The position numbers and the translations under genes are program-made. The notes below the pieces were generated by a model. It searched no databases. It was not told the DNA's origin and saw nothing but the letters and a program-made list of their open reading frames with translations. From NCBI GenBank assembly GCA_947629065.1, contig CANRCH010000017.1, forward strand, positions 1 through 17,638: a DNA stretch of 17,638 nucleotides. The letters are read 5' to 3'. Positions 1 through 7,312 of this stretch are shown piece after piece. Each line of letters begins with the position of its first letter. The stretch's first letter is position 1. The DNA is from an uncultured Aliarcobacter sp. (GTDB taxonomy: Bacteria > Campylobacterota > Campylobacteria > Campylobacterales > Arcobacteraceae).

Positions 1-76
1 TGATGAGATTTTAGGTCTTGAAGGACTTCTTAAAGAAGCTCCTCTTCCTCCTGTTCGACCACATTTAGTTTTATAA
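1..76 (+). CDS. C-terminal end of an unidentified protein (partial)
   Basis: An open frame runs from the left edge (first complete codon at base 2) to a TAA at 74-76 and encodes 24 residues ending in LPPVRPHLVL. The codon use looks coding, and the frame ends exactly where the convergent gene's stop lies, overlapping it by six bases. That is a common end-to-end arrangement in compact genomes. Too little is present to name a family. The proline/arginine-containing tail is faintly like the C-termini of dihydrodipicolinate-synthase-type lyases, but I would not annotate on that basis. Confidence 0.5.
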   Translation, partial: DEILGLEGLLKEAPLPPVRPHLVL

Positions 77-1390
77 ATTACTTCCTATATTTCTTTTTAA
101 CTCATCAACTAAAGCTTTAATCTCATCTTTTTCTTGCATATAGTGAACAGATATTCTAAGCCATCCTGGTCTATTTTTCATATCTACTTTTTTAAGTCCT
201 AATAAATCATGTCCATAAGGTCCAGCACAAGAACACCCTGCTCTTGTTTGGAAATTTTTATTTGAAGAGATAGATTTGCACAAATCATAAGGATTAAAAC
301 CTTTTATATTAAAGGATACAATTCCTATATTTTCTACTTCATGGTTACCATAAATCACAAGGTTATCTATAGTTTTAAGCTCATCTAAAAGAAATTTTAA
401 TAGTTCATCTTTTCTTTGTTTTATAAAATCAAAACCTATTTCATTTCTTAATTTATAAGCTAAAGATGCTCTAATTAGCTGAATTATTCCAGGAGTTCCA
501 GCATTTTCACGCACCTCTATATTTTCATCATAAACAGCTGTTTCTTGATTTACATATTTTACAGTTCCACCACCACTAAATGTTGGGTTTAGTTTCGTAT
601 CTATTAAATCTTTTCTAAGAACCAAAAGTCCACAAGAAGCAGGTCCTCCTAAAAGCTTATGAGGTGAAAGAAATAGTGCATCATAATATTTGCAAGGAAT
701 ATTCATATAAGGACTACTAGCAGCCGCATCAAAACAGATTGTTGCTTTATATTTTCTAAGAAGTTTTGATATTTTTTTATATGGAGTTACTATTCCACTT
801 ACATTTGAAGCTATACAAAAAGAGGCAAATATCTCTCTTTTTTTGTTTTTTTCAAGCACACTTTTTAAATGTTTCAGATCTACAAGTCCATTTGAATCAA
901 GATTTATTCGTACAACTTGGGCTAATGATTCCCTAAAACTTAGCTCATTTGAGTGGTGTTCATAGGGTCCTACAATTACTAATGGAAGAGATTTTAAACT
1001 CTTTTTATCTTTTTTAATACTTAATCTTTTTTTTGTTTTTGGTGGAATATAAAGCCCCATAAGCTCTTGAAAATGCTTAATTGCACTCGTTGATCCACAA
1101 CCACTTGGAAGAACTACAAAATCATCATCAAGCTCTAAGCTTTGTTTTAAAACATCTCTTGCTTTTTCATAATATGAAGTTGTAATATCAGCATTACTTG
1201 CATCTTTTGAGTGAGTATTTGCATAGGTTTCAAGCACATCAAAAACCCTATTTTCGATCTGTCTGAAAGCTAATCCTGAAGCTGTAAAATCAAAATATTT
1301 ATCTTTGTTTTTTCCTATTGTGTTGTATCTTAGGAAGTTTAATTTATCTATGTTTTCATTTAAAAATGGTCTAAAAATATCTTTTTGCAT
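71..1390 (-). CDS. Class V PLP-dependent aminotransferase / cysteine desulfurase-like protein
   Basis: This 439-residue fold-type I PLP enzyme belongs to the class V aminotransferase family, which includes SufS/CsdA cysteine desulfurases and selenocysteine lyases. Visible motifs are an EHHSN box at 144-148, Asp221 in CFDAA (PLP N1 ligand), the Schiff-base lysine K245 in SPHK, and a C-terminal RAGCSCAGP segment at 383-391. In that segment C388 aligns with the catalytic cysteine of SufS-type enzymes. A lysine-rich insertion lies at about 117-133. The start is ATG at 1388-1390 with an AAAGAG Shine-Dalgarno just upstream. It stands alone, divergent from trpB and convergent with the fragment on its left. 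No suf/isc genes are adjacent, so the substrate is uncertain. Sulfur release from cysteine is the likely chemistry and would fit the neighbouring sulfur operon, but that is inference. Confidence 0.85.
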   Translation of the reverse strand: MQKDIFRPFLNENIDKLNFLRYNTIGKNKDKYFDFTASGLAFRQIENRVFDVLETYANTHSKDASNADITTSYYEKARDVLKQSLELDDDFVVLPSGCGSTSAIKHFQELMGLYIPPKTKKRLSIKKDKKSLKSLPLVIVGPYEHHSNELSFRESLAQVVRINLDSNGLVDLKHLKSVLEKNKKREIFASFCIASNVSGIVTPYKKISKLLRKYKATICFDAAASSPYMNIPCKYYDALFLSPHKLLGGPASCGLLVLRKDLIDTKLNPTFSGGGTVKYVNQETAVYDENIEVRENAGTPGIIQLIRASLAYKLRNEIGFDFIKQRKDELLKFLLDELKTIDNLVIYGNHEVENIGIVSFNIKGFNPYDLCKSISSNKNFQTRAGCSCAGPYGHDLLGLKKVDMKNRPGWLRISVHYMQEKDEIKALVDELKRNIGSNL

Positions 1391-1460
1391 AAAATTCTCT
1401 TTAAAATTATTATTAGTTATATAAAAGATAATTTTAGCTTATTTTGATTTAGCATTTGTT

Positions 1461-1466
1461 TATAAT
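1461..1466 (+). promoter_or_regulatory. Probable -10 box of the trpB-like gene
   Basis: A perfect TATAAT lies about 70 bases before the trpB ATG, in the 143-base divergent gap. No good -35 box is present, which is normal for Campylobacterota promoters. Transcription would begin near 1473. Confidence 0.5.
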
Positions 1467-1491
1467 TATTAATCAAGTTTAAAAGATTTAT

Positions 1492-1515
1492 TTAGATAAG
1501 ATACAGATTATCTAA
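1492..1515 (+). promoter_or_regulatory. Inverted repeat in the trpB leader
   Basis: TTAGATAA (1492-1499) and TTATCTAA (1508-1515) form perfect 8-base arms around an 8-base spacer. They lie between the predicted start of transcription and the ribosome binding site AAAGG (1520-1524). The repeat could be a protein operator or a weak leader hairpin; it is not followed by a T run and so is not a terminator. Confidence 0.4.
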
Positions 1516-1533
1516 TTTTAAAGGTATCCAAAA

Positions 1534-2742
1534 ATGCAATTAAAAAAACCATATTTAAAAAACTATCCAGATGAAAAAGGTTACTTTGGAAAATTTGGTG
1601 GATCATATATTCCACCACAACTTATTGAACCTTTTTTAGAGATAAATGAAGCTTATACAAAACTATCAAAAGATTTTACTTTTATAAATGAGTTAAAATA
1701 TATTAGAAAACATTTTCAAGGAAGACCAACTCCAATATCTTTTGCAAAAAATCTATCAAAAATGGTAGGTGGAAATATATATTTAAAAAGAGAAGATTTA
1801 AACCATATGGGTGCACATAAATTAAATCACTGTATGGCTGAAGCACTTTTAGCAAAACATTTAGGAAAAAAGAAACTAATTGCTGAAACAGGAGCTGGAC
1901 AACACGGTGTTGCACTTGCTACGGCGGCTGCTTATTTTGGTTTGGAGTGTGAAATTCATATGGGTGAAGTGGATATTAAAAAAGAGTATCCAAATGTTAC
2001 AAGAATGAAAATTTTAGGTGCAAAAATAATCCCTGCAACTAAAGGATTAAAAACTTTAAAAGAGGCTGTAGATAGTGCTTTTGAAAGCTATTTAAATGAT
2101 ACAAAAAATTCTATGTTTGCTATTGGTTCAGTGGTTGGTCCTCATCCTTTTCCAAAAATGGTAAGAGATTTTCAAAGTATAATTGGATTTGAAGCAAAAG
2201 AGCAATTTTTAGAGATGACTGGAAGACTTCCTGATATGGTTACTGCTTGTGTTGGTGGTGGAAGTAATGCAATGGGAATTTTTAGTGCATTTATTGATGA
2301 TGATGTAAAATTATATGCCGTTGAACCAGCTGGATGTGGGGATAAAATTGGAGAAAATAGTGCAAGTTTAACTTATGGAAAAGAGGGAATTATGCACGGA
2401 TTTAACTCAATTATGTTAAGTGATGAAAAGGGAGATCCAGCACCTGTTCATAGTATTGCAAGTGGAATTGATTATCCAAGTGTTGGACCTGAACACGCAT
2501 TTTTATTTAGTCAAAAACGAACAAATATTGGGCTTTGTAGCGATGATGAAGCAGTTGATGCTTTTTATAAACTATCAAGAATGGAAGGAATAATTCCAGC
2601 ACTTGAATCATCTCACGCTGTTGCATTTGCACTAAAATATGCAAAAGAACATAAAGATGAAGCAATTTTAGTAAATTTAAGTGGTAGAGGCGATAAAGAT
2701 ATTGATTTTGTGATAGAAAACTATCCTCTATCAAACAGTTAA
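1534..2742 (+). CDS. trpB: Tryptophan synthase beta subunit, stand-alone copy
   Basis: A 402-residue fold-type II PLP enzyme that condenses indole and serine to tryptophan. The family signature is clear: a YFGKFGG start, GRPTP at 63-67, the PLP lysine K96 in GAHKLNH, catalytic E118 in [18 protein letters not shown] at 199-207, the phosphate-binding GGGSN loop at 241-245, ALESSHA at 356-362 and SGRGDKD near the C-terminus. The length is that of ordinary TrpB, not the longer TrpB2 group. The residues after the catalytic loop ([11 protein letters not shown]) and the AHKLNH motif diverge from the usual AHKINN form. No trpA or other trp gene is next to it. It is a single transcription unit, so this may be a second copy outside the trp operon, or the organism's trp genes may be dispersed. 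AAAGG lies 9 bases before the ATG. Confidence 0.92.
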   Translation: MQLKKPYLKNYPDEKGYFGKFGGSYIPPQLIEPFLEINEAYTKLSKDFTFINELKYIRKHFQGRPTPISFAKNLSKMVGGNIYLKREDLNHMGAHKLNHCMAEALLAKHLGKKKLIAETGAGQHGVALATAAAYFGLECEIHMGEVDIKKEYPNVTRMKILGAKIIPATKGLKTLKEAVDSAFESYLNDTKNSMFAIGSVVGPHPFPKMVRDFQSIIGFEAKEQFLEMTGRLPDMVTACVGGGSNAMGIFSAFIDDDVKLYAVEPAGCGDKIGENSASLTYGKEGIMHGFNSIMLSDEKGDPAPVHSIASGIDYPSVGPEHAFLFSQKRTNIGLCSDDEAVDAFYKLSRMEGIIPALESSHAVAFALKYAKEHKDEAILVNLSGRGDKDIDFVIENYPLSNS

Positions 2743-2750
2743 ATTTTATA

Positions 2751-2782
2751 AAAAGTTAAGAGATTTTCTCTTAGCTTTTTTT
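2751..2782. terminator. Bidirectional intrinsic terminator between trpB and the sulfite-reductase-like gene
   Basis: GTTAAGAGA (2755-2763) pairs with TCTCTTAGC (2767-2775) through a three-base loop, with one G-T wobble. It is followed by T7 on the plus strand and preceded by an A run that gives T5 on the minus strand. It can therefore end both convergent transcripts. Confidence 0.8.
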
Positions 2783-2796
2783 AGTATATATATTTT

Positions 2797-3870
2797 CTAT
2801 TCTAAAACAAATTTCAAATCTAATAAATCTTTCTCTAAATCCAAAGCATTTTTTGTAGGAATATCAAGAATTATAAGGTTTGATTTGTGAGTTAGTTTTA
2901 CTCTTTTTACTTCATATTTTTCTATTAAAGTAACTAATTTTTCAAATATATCTGTAGATATTTTCTTCTCTTTAATTCTAAGTCCAATAAAACACTCATT
3001 TTCATTTTTACTTTTATTTAGTCCAAATCTAGGTTTTTTTGAAAAGCTATGATTTTTAAAAATAATCTCTTTTGCTTTAAAATCAATCATTGAAGAGAAA
3101 ATATCACAAAAACTATTTATTGAAAACTCATCTATAAAATCTTCAAAACTACTATTCTCATCTCTTTGTCCAAAATCTTTATATATATTTGCAATAGCCC
3201 TAGCACTTGGAATTACTTGTGAAATATTCACAAATCCAATTTCATAATCAAGCACTTTTAATAAAAAAACAACTTTTAACTTTTCATTTAGTGTTGCATT
3301 GAAGCTAATATCAGGAGTAAATCCCACATCACAACCCTCAAGGTAACCACTTATTGCTATTTTAAAAGAGTTTGGAAGATTTAAAAAGTTTTTATTCCCT
3401 ACAAAAGTTTCATTCAATTTTTTTGCTAAATCTTCCACATCATATATTTGAGTTGCATCTACCCCGTTTACAGGGCAAGTTAAAACTCTTCTAATATTAT
3501 GTCCTTGTGTATAAAATGTAGTTAAATCTATACTTTTTAAAATATTAAAAATATTTGGTAAATCTGATAATTTTAAATCTTTTAAAACTATATTTTGGTT
3601 CTCTTCAATAAAAAGTGAATCATTTTTATAATCTTTTAATAGTTTTAATACAGTTTTCAACTGGTTTAAATCCAATTCCCCTAATTCAAAAGGGATTTTT
3701 AAAGAAAATTTTTCCTGATTTTCATCTTGGGCATAAATTCCATACCACTTGAATCTTTCCAAATCTTCAAGCGATATTTTCTCACCAAAAACTGCATAAT
3801 AAAATATATCACCCAAAATATCCGAACTATTTTTCTCTTTTTTTATCTTCTCAATATTCAAATCTACCAA
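2797..3870 (-). CDS. Truncated nitrite/sulfite reductase-like protein lacking the iron-sulfur domain
   Basis: The protein follows the NirA/CysI plan for only the first two-thirds. In 369-residue numbering counted from a GTG at 3906, it has a ferredoxin-like half domain (about 50-125, RFKWYGIYAQ at 51-60), the siroheme-side domain (about 130-285, with NIRRVLTCPVNGVD and NSFKIAISG), then a second half domain (about 300-355) and stop. The usual last domain with the CX5C...CX3C ligands is absent, and the four cysteines present (144, 192, 267, 305) do not form that pattern. RKFK of active enzymes reads NSFK, and the TTRQ/LTNRQ stretch reads EENQ. Sulfite reductase activity is therefore doubtful. 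It is the last gene of the operon. I prefer a TTG start at 3868-3870, because AAGGA sits 8 bases upstream and overlaps the cysN stop. The longer GTG form would overlap cysN by 25 bases and has no ribosome site. Confidence 0.75.
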   Translation of the reverse strand: MVDLNIEKIKKEKNSSDILGDIFYYAVFGEKISLEDLERFKWYGIYAQDENQEKFSLKIPFELGELDLNQLKTVLKLLKDYKNDSLFIEENQNIVLKDLKLSDLPNIFNILKSIDLTTFYTQGHNIRRVLTCPVNGVDATQIYDVEDLAKKLNETFVGNKNFLNLPNSFKIAISGYLEGCDVGFTPDISFNATLNEKLKVVFLLKVLDYEIGFVNISQVIPSARAIANIYKDFGQRDENSSFEDFIDEFSINSFCDIFSSMIDFKAKEIIFKNHSFSKKPRFGLNKSKNENECFIGLRIKEKKISTDIFEKLVTLIEKYEVKRVKLTHKSNLIILDIPTKNALDLEKDLLDLKFVLE

Positions 3871-3881
3871 TACCTTAATCC

Positions 3882-5294
3882 TTAAAAAATCTCTTTGCTT
3901 TCCCACTCTGGGTAGTGTTTTCTTATTAGTGCATTTAGTTCAATCTCAAAAGCTGTATAAACTCTTTTTTTATCTTCTACTTCTTTTTTGTTTTCAAAAC
4001 TATCTCTTATCATTCCAGCACCTACAGTGTTGTTTGAAATTTTATCAATAACTATAAAACTTCCTAAAGTTTTGTTGTCATTATATTTTGTAAAAGCAAT
4101 ATCTTGTTCTAACTCTAGTTTCACTTTTGCAATTTCATTTAAGTTTAGAACTTCACTTGAAGATTTTTCAAGACTATTTACATCTGTTTTATAAACAATT
4201 TTTGAAAAACTTCCAAGCGTTGTAGTTGTTGCTCTTTTTATAATATATTGTCTATTTAATTTTAAATTCTCTTCATTTAACCAAACAATATCAACATCAA
4301 AACCACTTGCACAAGAGATATTACTTTTCTCTTTTACAATCAAATCGCCTCTACTTATATCTATTTCATCATTTAAAGTTAAAGTAATAGCTTGATTTAC
4401 AAAAGCACTATTTTCAGCACCTTGTGAAGTTAAAATAGTTTTTATTGTAGAGATTTTATTTGAAGGAAGAACTTTTATTTTATCTCCTACTTGCACATCT
4501 CCACTTGCTATTGTTCCACAAAATCCCCTAAAATCAAGGTTTGGACGATTTACATACTGAACTGGAAAAGAAAATTGTGTAAAATCGTCACTATTTTCAA
4601 TATTTACGCTTTCTAAATGCTCCATTAATGTAAGCCCTTTGTACCAAGGAGATTTATAGCTTCTATTTACAATATTATCCCCATTTAGTGCAGAAAGTGG
4701 AATAATTGTAATATTTGCATCTACTTCAAGCTCTTTTGCAAAATTTAGATAATCATCTTTTATTTGATTAAAAATCTCTTGATCAAATCCTACTAAATCC
4801 ATCTTATTTATAGCAATTACAAACTCTTTTATTCCTAAAAGTTTATTTATAAATGTATGTCTTCTTGTTTGAGTTTGAACTCCATATCTTGCATCTATTA
4901 GAATAATTGCTAAGTTTGCAGTACTAGCTCCCGTTGCCATATTTCTAGTATATTGCTCGTGACCTGGAGTATCTGCAATGATAAACTTTCTTTTTGGAGT
5001 TGAAAAATATCTATATGCAACATCAATAGTAATTCCTTGCTCTCTTTCACTTTGAAGCCCATCAACTAAGAGTGATAAATCAAACTCATTTTCTGTAGTA
5101 TTGCTTTTTTTACTATCTTTTTTTATTGATGCTAGTTGATCTTCAAAAATCACTTTTGAATCGTGTAAAAGTCTTCCAATAAGTGTAGATTTTCCATCAT
5201 CAACACTTCCACAAGTGATAAATCTAAGCAACTGCTTATTTTCATGCTCTTTTAAATATGCTTTTATATCGTTTATTTCTGTTATATTTCCCAT
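3882..5294 (-). CDS. cysN: Sulfate adenylyltransferase subunit 1 (GTPase)
   Basis: The regulatory GTPase of ATP sulfurylase; it couples GTP hydrolysis to formation of adenosine 5'-phosphosulfate from ATP and sulfate by CysD. This 470-residue elongation-factor-like protein has the P-loop GSVDDGKST at 29-37, EREQGITID near 83-91 (switch region), DTPGH at 108-112, NKMD at 163-166 and SALNG at 201-205, followed by two beta-barrel domains. There is no C-terminal APS kinase (CysC) extension of the kind seen in CysNC fusions. It starts at ATG 5292-5294, one base after the cysD stop codon, so the pair is translationally coupled. The downstream sulfite-reductase-like gene follows directly. Confidence 0.96.
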   Translation of the reverse strand: MGNITEINDIKAYLKEHENKQLLRFITCGSVDDGKSTLIGRLLHDSKVIFEDQLASIKKDSKKSNTTENEFDLSLLVDGLQSEREQGITIDVAYRYFSTPKRKFIIADTPGHEQYTRNMATGASTANLAIILIDARYGVQTQTRRHTFINKLLGIKEFVIAINKMDLVGFDQEIFNQIKDDYLNFAKELEVDANITIIPLSALNGDNIVNRSYKSPWYKGLTLMEHLESVNIENSDDFTQFSFPVQYVNRPNLDFRGFCGTIASGDVQVGDKIKVLPSNKISTIKTILTSQGAENSAFVNQAITLTLNDEIDISRGDLIVKEKSNISCASGFDVDIVWLNEENLKLNRQYIIKRATTTTLGSFSKIVYKTDVNSLEKSSSEVLNLNEIAKVKLELEQDIAFTKYNDNKTLGSFIVIDKISNNTVGAGMIRDSFENKKEVEDKKRVYTAFEIELNALIRKHYPEWESKEIF

Positions 5295-5295
5295 C

Positions 5296-6210
5296 TTAAA
5301 AATACCCTTCTATTTTTTTCTTCTCCATAGACCCAGCACTATCATTGTCTATAACTCTTCCTTGTCTTTCACTTGTACGGCTTAAAAGCATCTCTTTTAT
5401 TATCTCTTCCAAAGTTGTTGCAGTTGAGTTTACAGCTCCTGTTAAAGGATAACAACCAAGAGTTCTAAATCTTACCATCTCTTCTTTTATCTCATCATTT
5501 TTCTCTATTGGCATTCTTTCATCATCCACCATTATTTTTACACCATCTTTTTCAACTACTGGTCTTGGTGCTGCAAAATATAGTGGAACAATAGGAATTT
5601 GTTCAAGATAAATATATTGCCAAATATCAAGTTCTGTCCAGTTTGAAAGTGGGAAAACTCTAATACTCTCATCTTTGTGAACTCTACCGTTGTAGATATT
5701 CCAAAGCTCTGGTCTTTGATTTTTTGGATCCCATCTGTGATGCTTATCTCTAAAAGAGTAGATTCGCTCTTTTGCACGACTTTTCTCTTCATCTCTTCGT
5801 GCACCTCCAAAAACGGCATCAAACTTATATTTGTTTAGTGCTTGTTTTAATCCTTGTGTTTTCATAATATCTGTATGAATTGCACTTCCATGAGTAAAAG
5901 GGCTGATATTCATCTCTATTCCATCTGGATTTGTATGAACTAAAAGTTCAAAACCTTCCTCTTTTGCTCTTTTATCTCTAAAAGCTATCATCTCTTTAAA
6001 TTTCCATAAAGTATCCACATGAAGTAGTGGAAATGGCAATTTTGCAGGTGCAAAGGCTTTTAGTGCAAGATGAAGCATAACGGCTGAATCTTTTCCAACG
6101 CTATACATCATAACTGGGTTTTCAAACTCTGCAACAACTTCTCTTATAATATGAATTGATTCAGCTTCAAGCTGTTTTAAATGTGTTAATTGTTTTTTAT
6201 CTATTTGCAT
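5296..6210 (-). CDS. cysD: Sulfate adenylyltransferase subunit 2
   Basis: The catalytic subunit of ATP sulfurylase in the sulfate assimilation pathway; it adenylylates sulfate with ATP to give APS. The 304-residue protein has the PP-loop SVGKDS at 37-42, the family-typical [17 protein letters not shown] segment, and an ending ([20 protein letters not shown]...GYF) that matches the standard CysD C-terminus in kind and length. It is separated from cysH by an unusual 155-base gap full of inverted repeats, while all other gaps in the operon are 20 bases or less. It may therefore have its own regulation or lie at an RNA processing point. The start is ATG at 6208-6210. Confidence 0.97.
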   Translation of the reverse strand: MQIDKKQLTHLKQLEAESIHIIREVVAEFENPVMMYSVGKDSAVMLHLALKAFAPAKLPFPLLHVDTLWKFKEMIAFRDKRAKEEGFELLVHTNPDGIEMNISPFTHGSAIHTDIMKTQGLKQALNKYKFDAVFGGARRDEEKSRAKERIYSFRDKHHRWDPKNQRPELWNIYNGRVHKDESIRVFPLSNWTELDIWQYIYLEQIPIVPLYFAAPRPVVEKDGVKIMVDDERMPIEKNDEIKEEMVRFRTLGCYPLTGAVNSTATTLEEIIKEMLLSRTSERQGRVIDNDSAGSMEKKKIEGYF

Positions 6211-6243
6211 TTTGATTATTCACTTTTTTATTTTTATTTTTTC

Positions 6244-6300
6244 TTTGGAACTGAGAATTTATTCTCAGCTTTTGACTAAGGTTAAAACCTTAGTTCCAAA
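6244..6300. repeat. Three-way-junction palindromic element in the cysH-cysD gap
   Basis: Outer arms TTTGGAA (6244-6250) and TTCCAAA (6294-6300) enclose two hairpins. The first is CTGAGAA-TTTA-TTCTCAG (6251-6268). The second is CTAAGGTT-AA-AACCTTAG (6276-6293). They are separated by CTTTTGA (6269-6275). All arms are perfectly paired, and the hairpins abut the outer stem with no unpaired bases. Neither side has the pattern of a simple terminator. It could act as a structured RNA ahead of cysD (mRNA processing, stability or attenuation) or be a small MITE/REP-like repeat. Confidence 0.75.
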
Positions 6301-6304
6301 AAAA

Positions 6305-6354
6305 CCTTAGTTTTGAATTAGTTTCCAAAAGTAATTTATAATCTCCTTTGGAAA
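6305..6354. repeat. Secondary hairpin and repeated half-arms beside the three-way element
   Basis: TTTCCAAA (6322-6329) and TTTGGAAA (6347-6354) can form an 8-base stem around 17 bases. They reuse the outer-arm sequence of the neighbouring element. A second CCTTAG (6305-6310) duplicates one arm of its hairpin 2, so on the minus-strand RNA two CUAAGG copies compete for one CCUUAG. This could be a degenerate partial duplication of the element or alternative pairing of regulatory value. Confidence 0.5.
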
Positions 6355-6365
6355 ATTAAAATTTT

Positions 6366-7067
6366 TCACTTCTTATGAAGTCCGCACTCTTTATGCTCTG
6401 GATTTTCCCACCACCATCTTCCAGCTCTTATATCCTCGCCATCTTTTATAGCTCTTGTACATGGCTCACAACCAATACTTGGATATCCAAGATCATGAAG
6501 CTTGTTATATGGAACTTTATTTTCTTTTATATAATCCCAAACATCATCTTCACTCCAATTTAAAAGTGGATTTATCTTTATTACTTTAAAATTCTCATCC
6601 CACTCAATAGCTTTCATACTATTTCTTGTAACACTTTGAGAGGCTCTAAGACCAGTTATCCAAATATCAACACCTTCTAAAGCCCTTTTAAGTGGTTCAA
6701 TTTTTCTGATATTACAGCAGTTTTTTCTATTTTCTATGCTTTCAAAGTGTCCGTTTACTCCTTGCGTTTTATACAAGTTTTCAACACTTTCAAATTTTGG
6801 AAAATATACTTCTAACTTAACTCCATATTTTAGGTTTGTTTCATCTAGAACTTTGTATGTTTCACTGTGAAGTCTTCCAGTATCAAGTGTAAATACCTTA
6901 GTCTTTTTATCAACTTTTAAAATCATATCAGTTATAACTTGGTCTTCTGCCCCTAAACTGGAACTAAAAGCCACATTTTTATGATTTTTTATTATATATT
7001 TGATTAAATTACTAGTGTTTGACTCTGAAAAAAAAAGTTCAAAATTTTCTATTAATTTTTTATCCAT
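6366..7067 (-). CDS. cysH: Assimilatory adenylylsulfate (APS) reductase
   Basis: A thioredoxin- or glutathione-dependent reductase that makes sulfite from activated sulfate. The 233-residue protein has the PP-loop-like SSSLGAEDQ at 35-43 and LDTGRLHSET at 61-70. It also has the paired cysteines C117-C118 and C200/C203 (CEPC) that bind a [4Fe-4S] cluster in APS-using members, and the catalytic C228 in the C-terminal ECGLH. The cluster cysteines identify it as APS reductase (EC 1.8.4.10 type) and not the PAPS enzyme of E. coli. This agrees with the lack of any CysC kinase here. It starts at ATG 7065-7067, 11 bases after the DUF2061 gene. It is followed by the repeat-rich gap before cysD. Confidence 0.95.
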   Translation of the reverse strand: MDKKLIENFELFFSESNTSNLIKYIIKNHKNVAFSSSLGAEDQVITDMILKVDKKTKVFTLDTGRLHSETYKVLDETNLKYGVKLEVYFPKFESVENLYKTQGVNGHFESIENRKNCCNIRKIEPLKRALEGVDIWITGLRASQSVTRNSMKAIEWDENFKVIKINPLLNWSEDDVWDYIKENKVPYNKLHDLGYPSIGCEPCTRAIKDGEDIRAGRWWWENPEHKECGLHKK

Positions 7068-7078
7068 AATAATAAACC

Positions 7079-7309
7079 TTAAATCTGATAATCATTTTCT
7101 GTTGGTTTATAAAGACCAAACTTTAACTTATTCCACACTCTTTCGTGATAGTAATAAAGCACCATTTTAGTAACAACTTCTATGCTTCCAATGGAAGCCG
7201 CCATAATTAAATTTCCCGTAACAAAATATGATACTATCATAGTATCAAGCGTTCCAACTGTACGCCAAGAAATTGTCTTGGCTACAGATCTATAGGCTTT
7301 TTCATGCAT
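7079..7309 (-). CDS. Small DUF2061-family membrane protein
   Basis: A 76-residue protein with two hydrophobic segments (about 15-33 and 36-53). It carries the family-type motifs SWRTVGTLDT near the N-terminus and EVVTK...YYYHERVW after the second segment. This matches the DUF2061 family of predicted membrane proteins, whose function is unknown to me. It starts at ATG 7307-7309, three bases after the cysK stop, and is followed 11 bases later by cysH, so it is fully embedded in the sulfur operon. A role in membrane handling of sulfate or sulfite is a guess from position only; it is far too small to be a classical transporter by itself. Confidence 0.85.
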   Translation of the reverse strand: MHEKAYRSVAKTISWRTVGTLDTMIVSYFVTGNLIMAASIGSIEVVTKMVLYYYHERVWNKLKFGLYKPTENDYQI

Positions 7310-7312
7310 TCT

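Noticed and set aside
1..76. Naming the left-edge fragment as dihydrodipicolinate synthase
   Set aside because: Only 24 residues with a vague C-terminal resemblance; not enough to support a family call.
2743..2796. A frameshifted remainder of the sulfite reductase domain beyond the stop
   Set aside because: Only 54 bases separate it from trpB and they hold a terminator; no cysteine-motif coding is present in any frame.
6244..6300. tRNA-like cloverleaf
   Set aside because: The fold has only two inner hairpins, lacks anticodon and T-loop consensus (no GTTCGA-type sequence) and no CCA-type acceptor; it is a palindromic element, not a tRNA.
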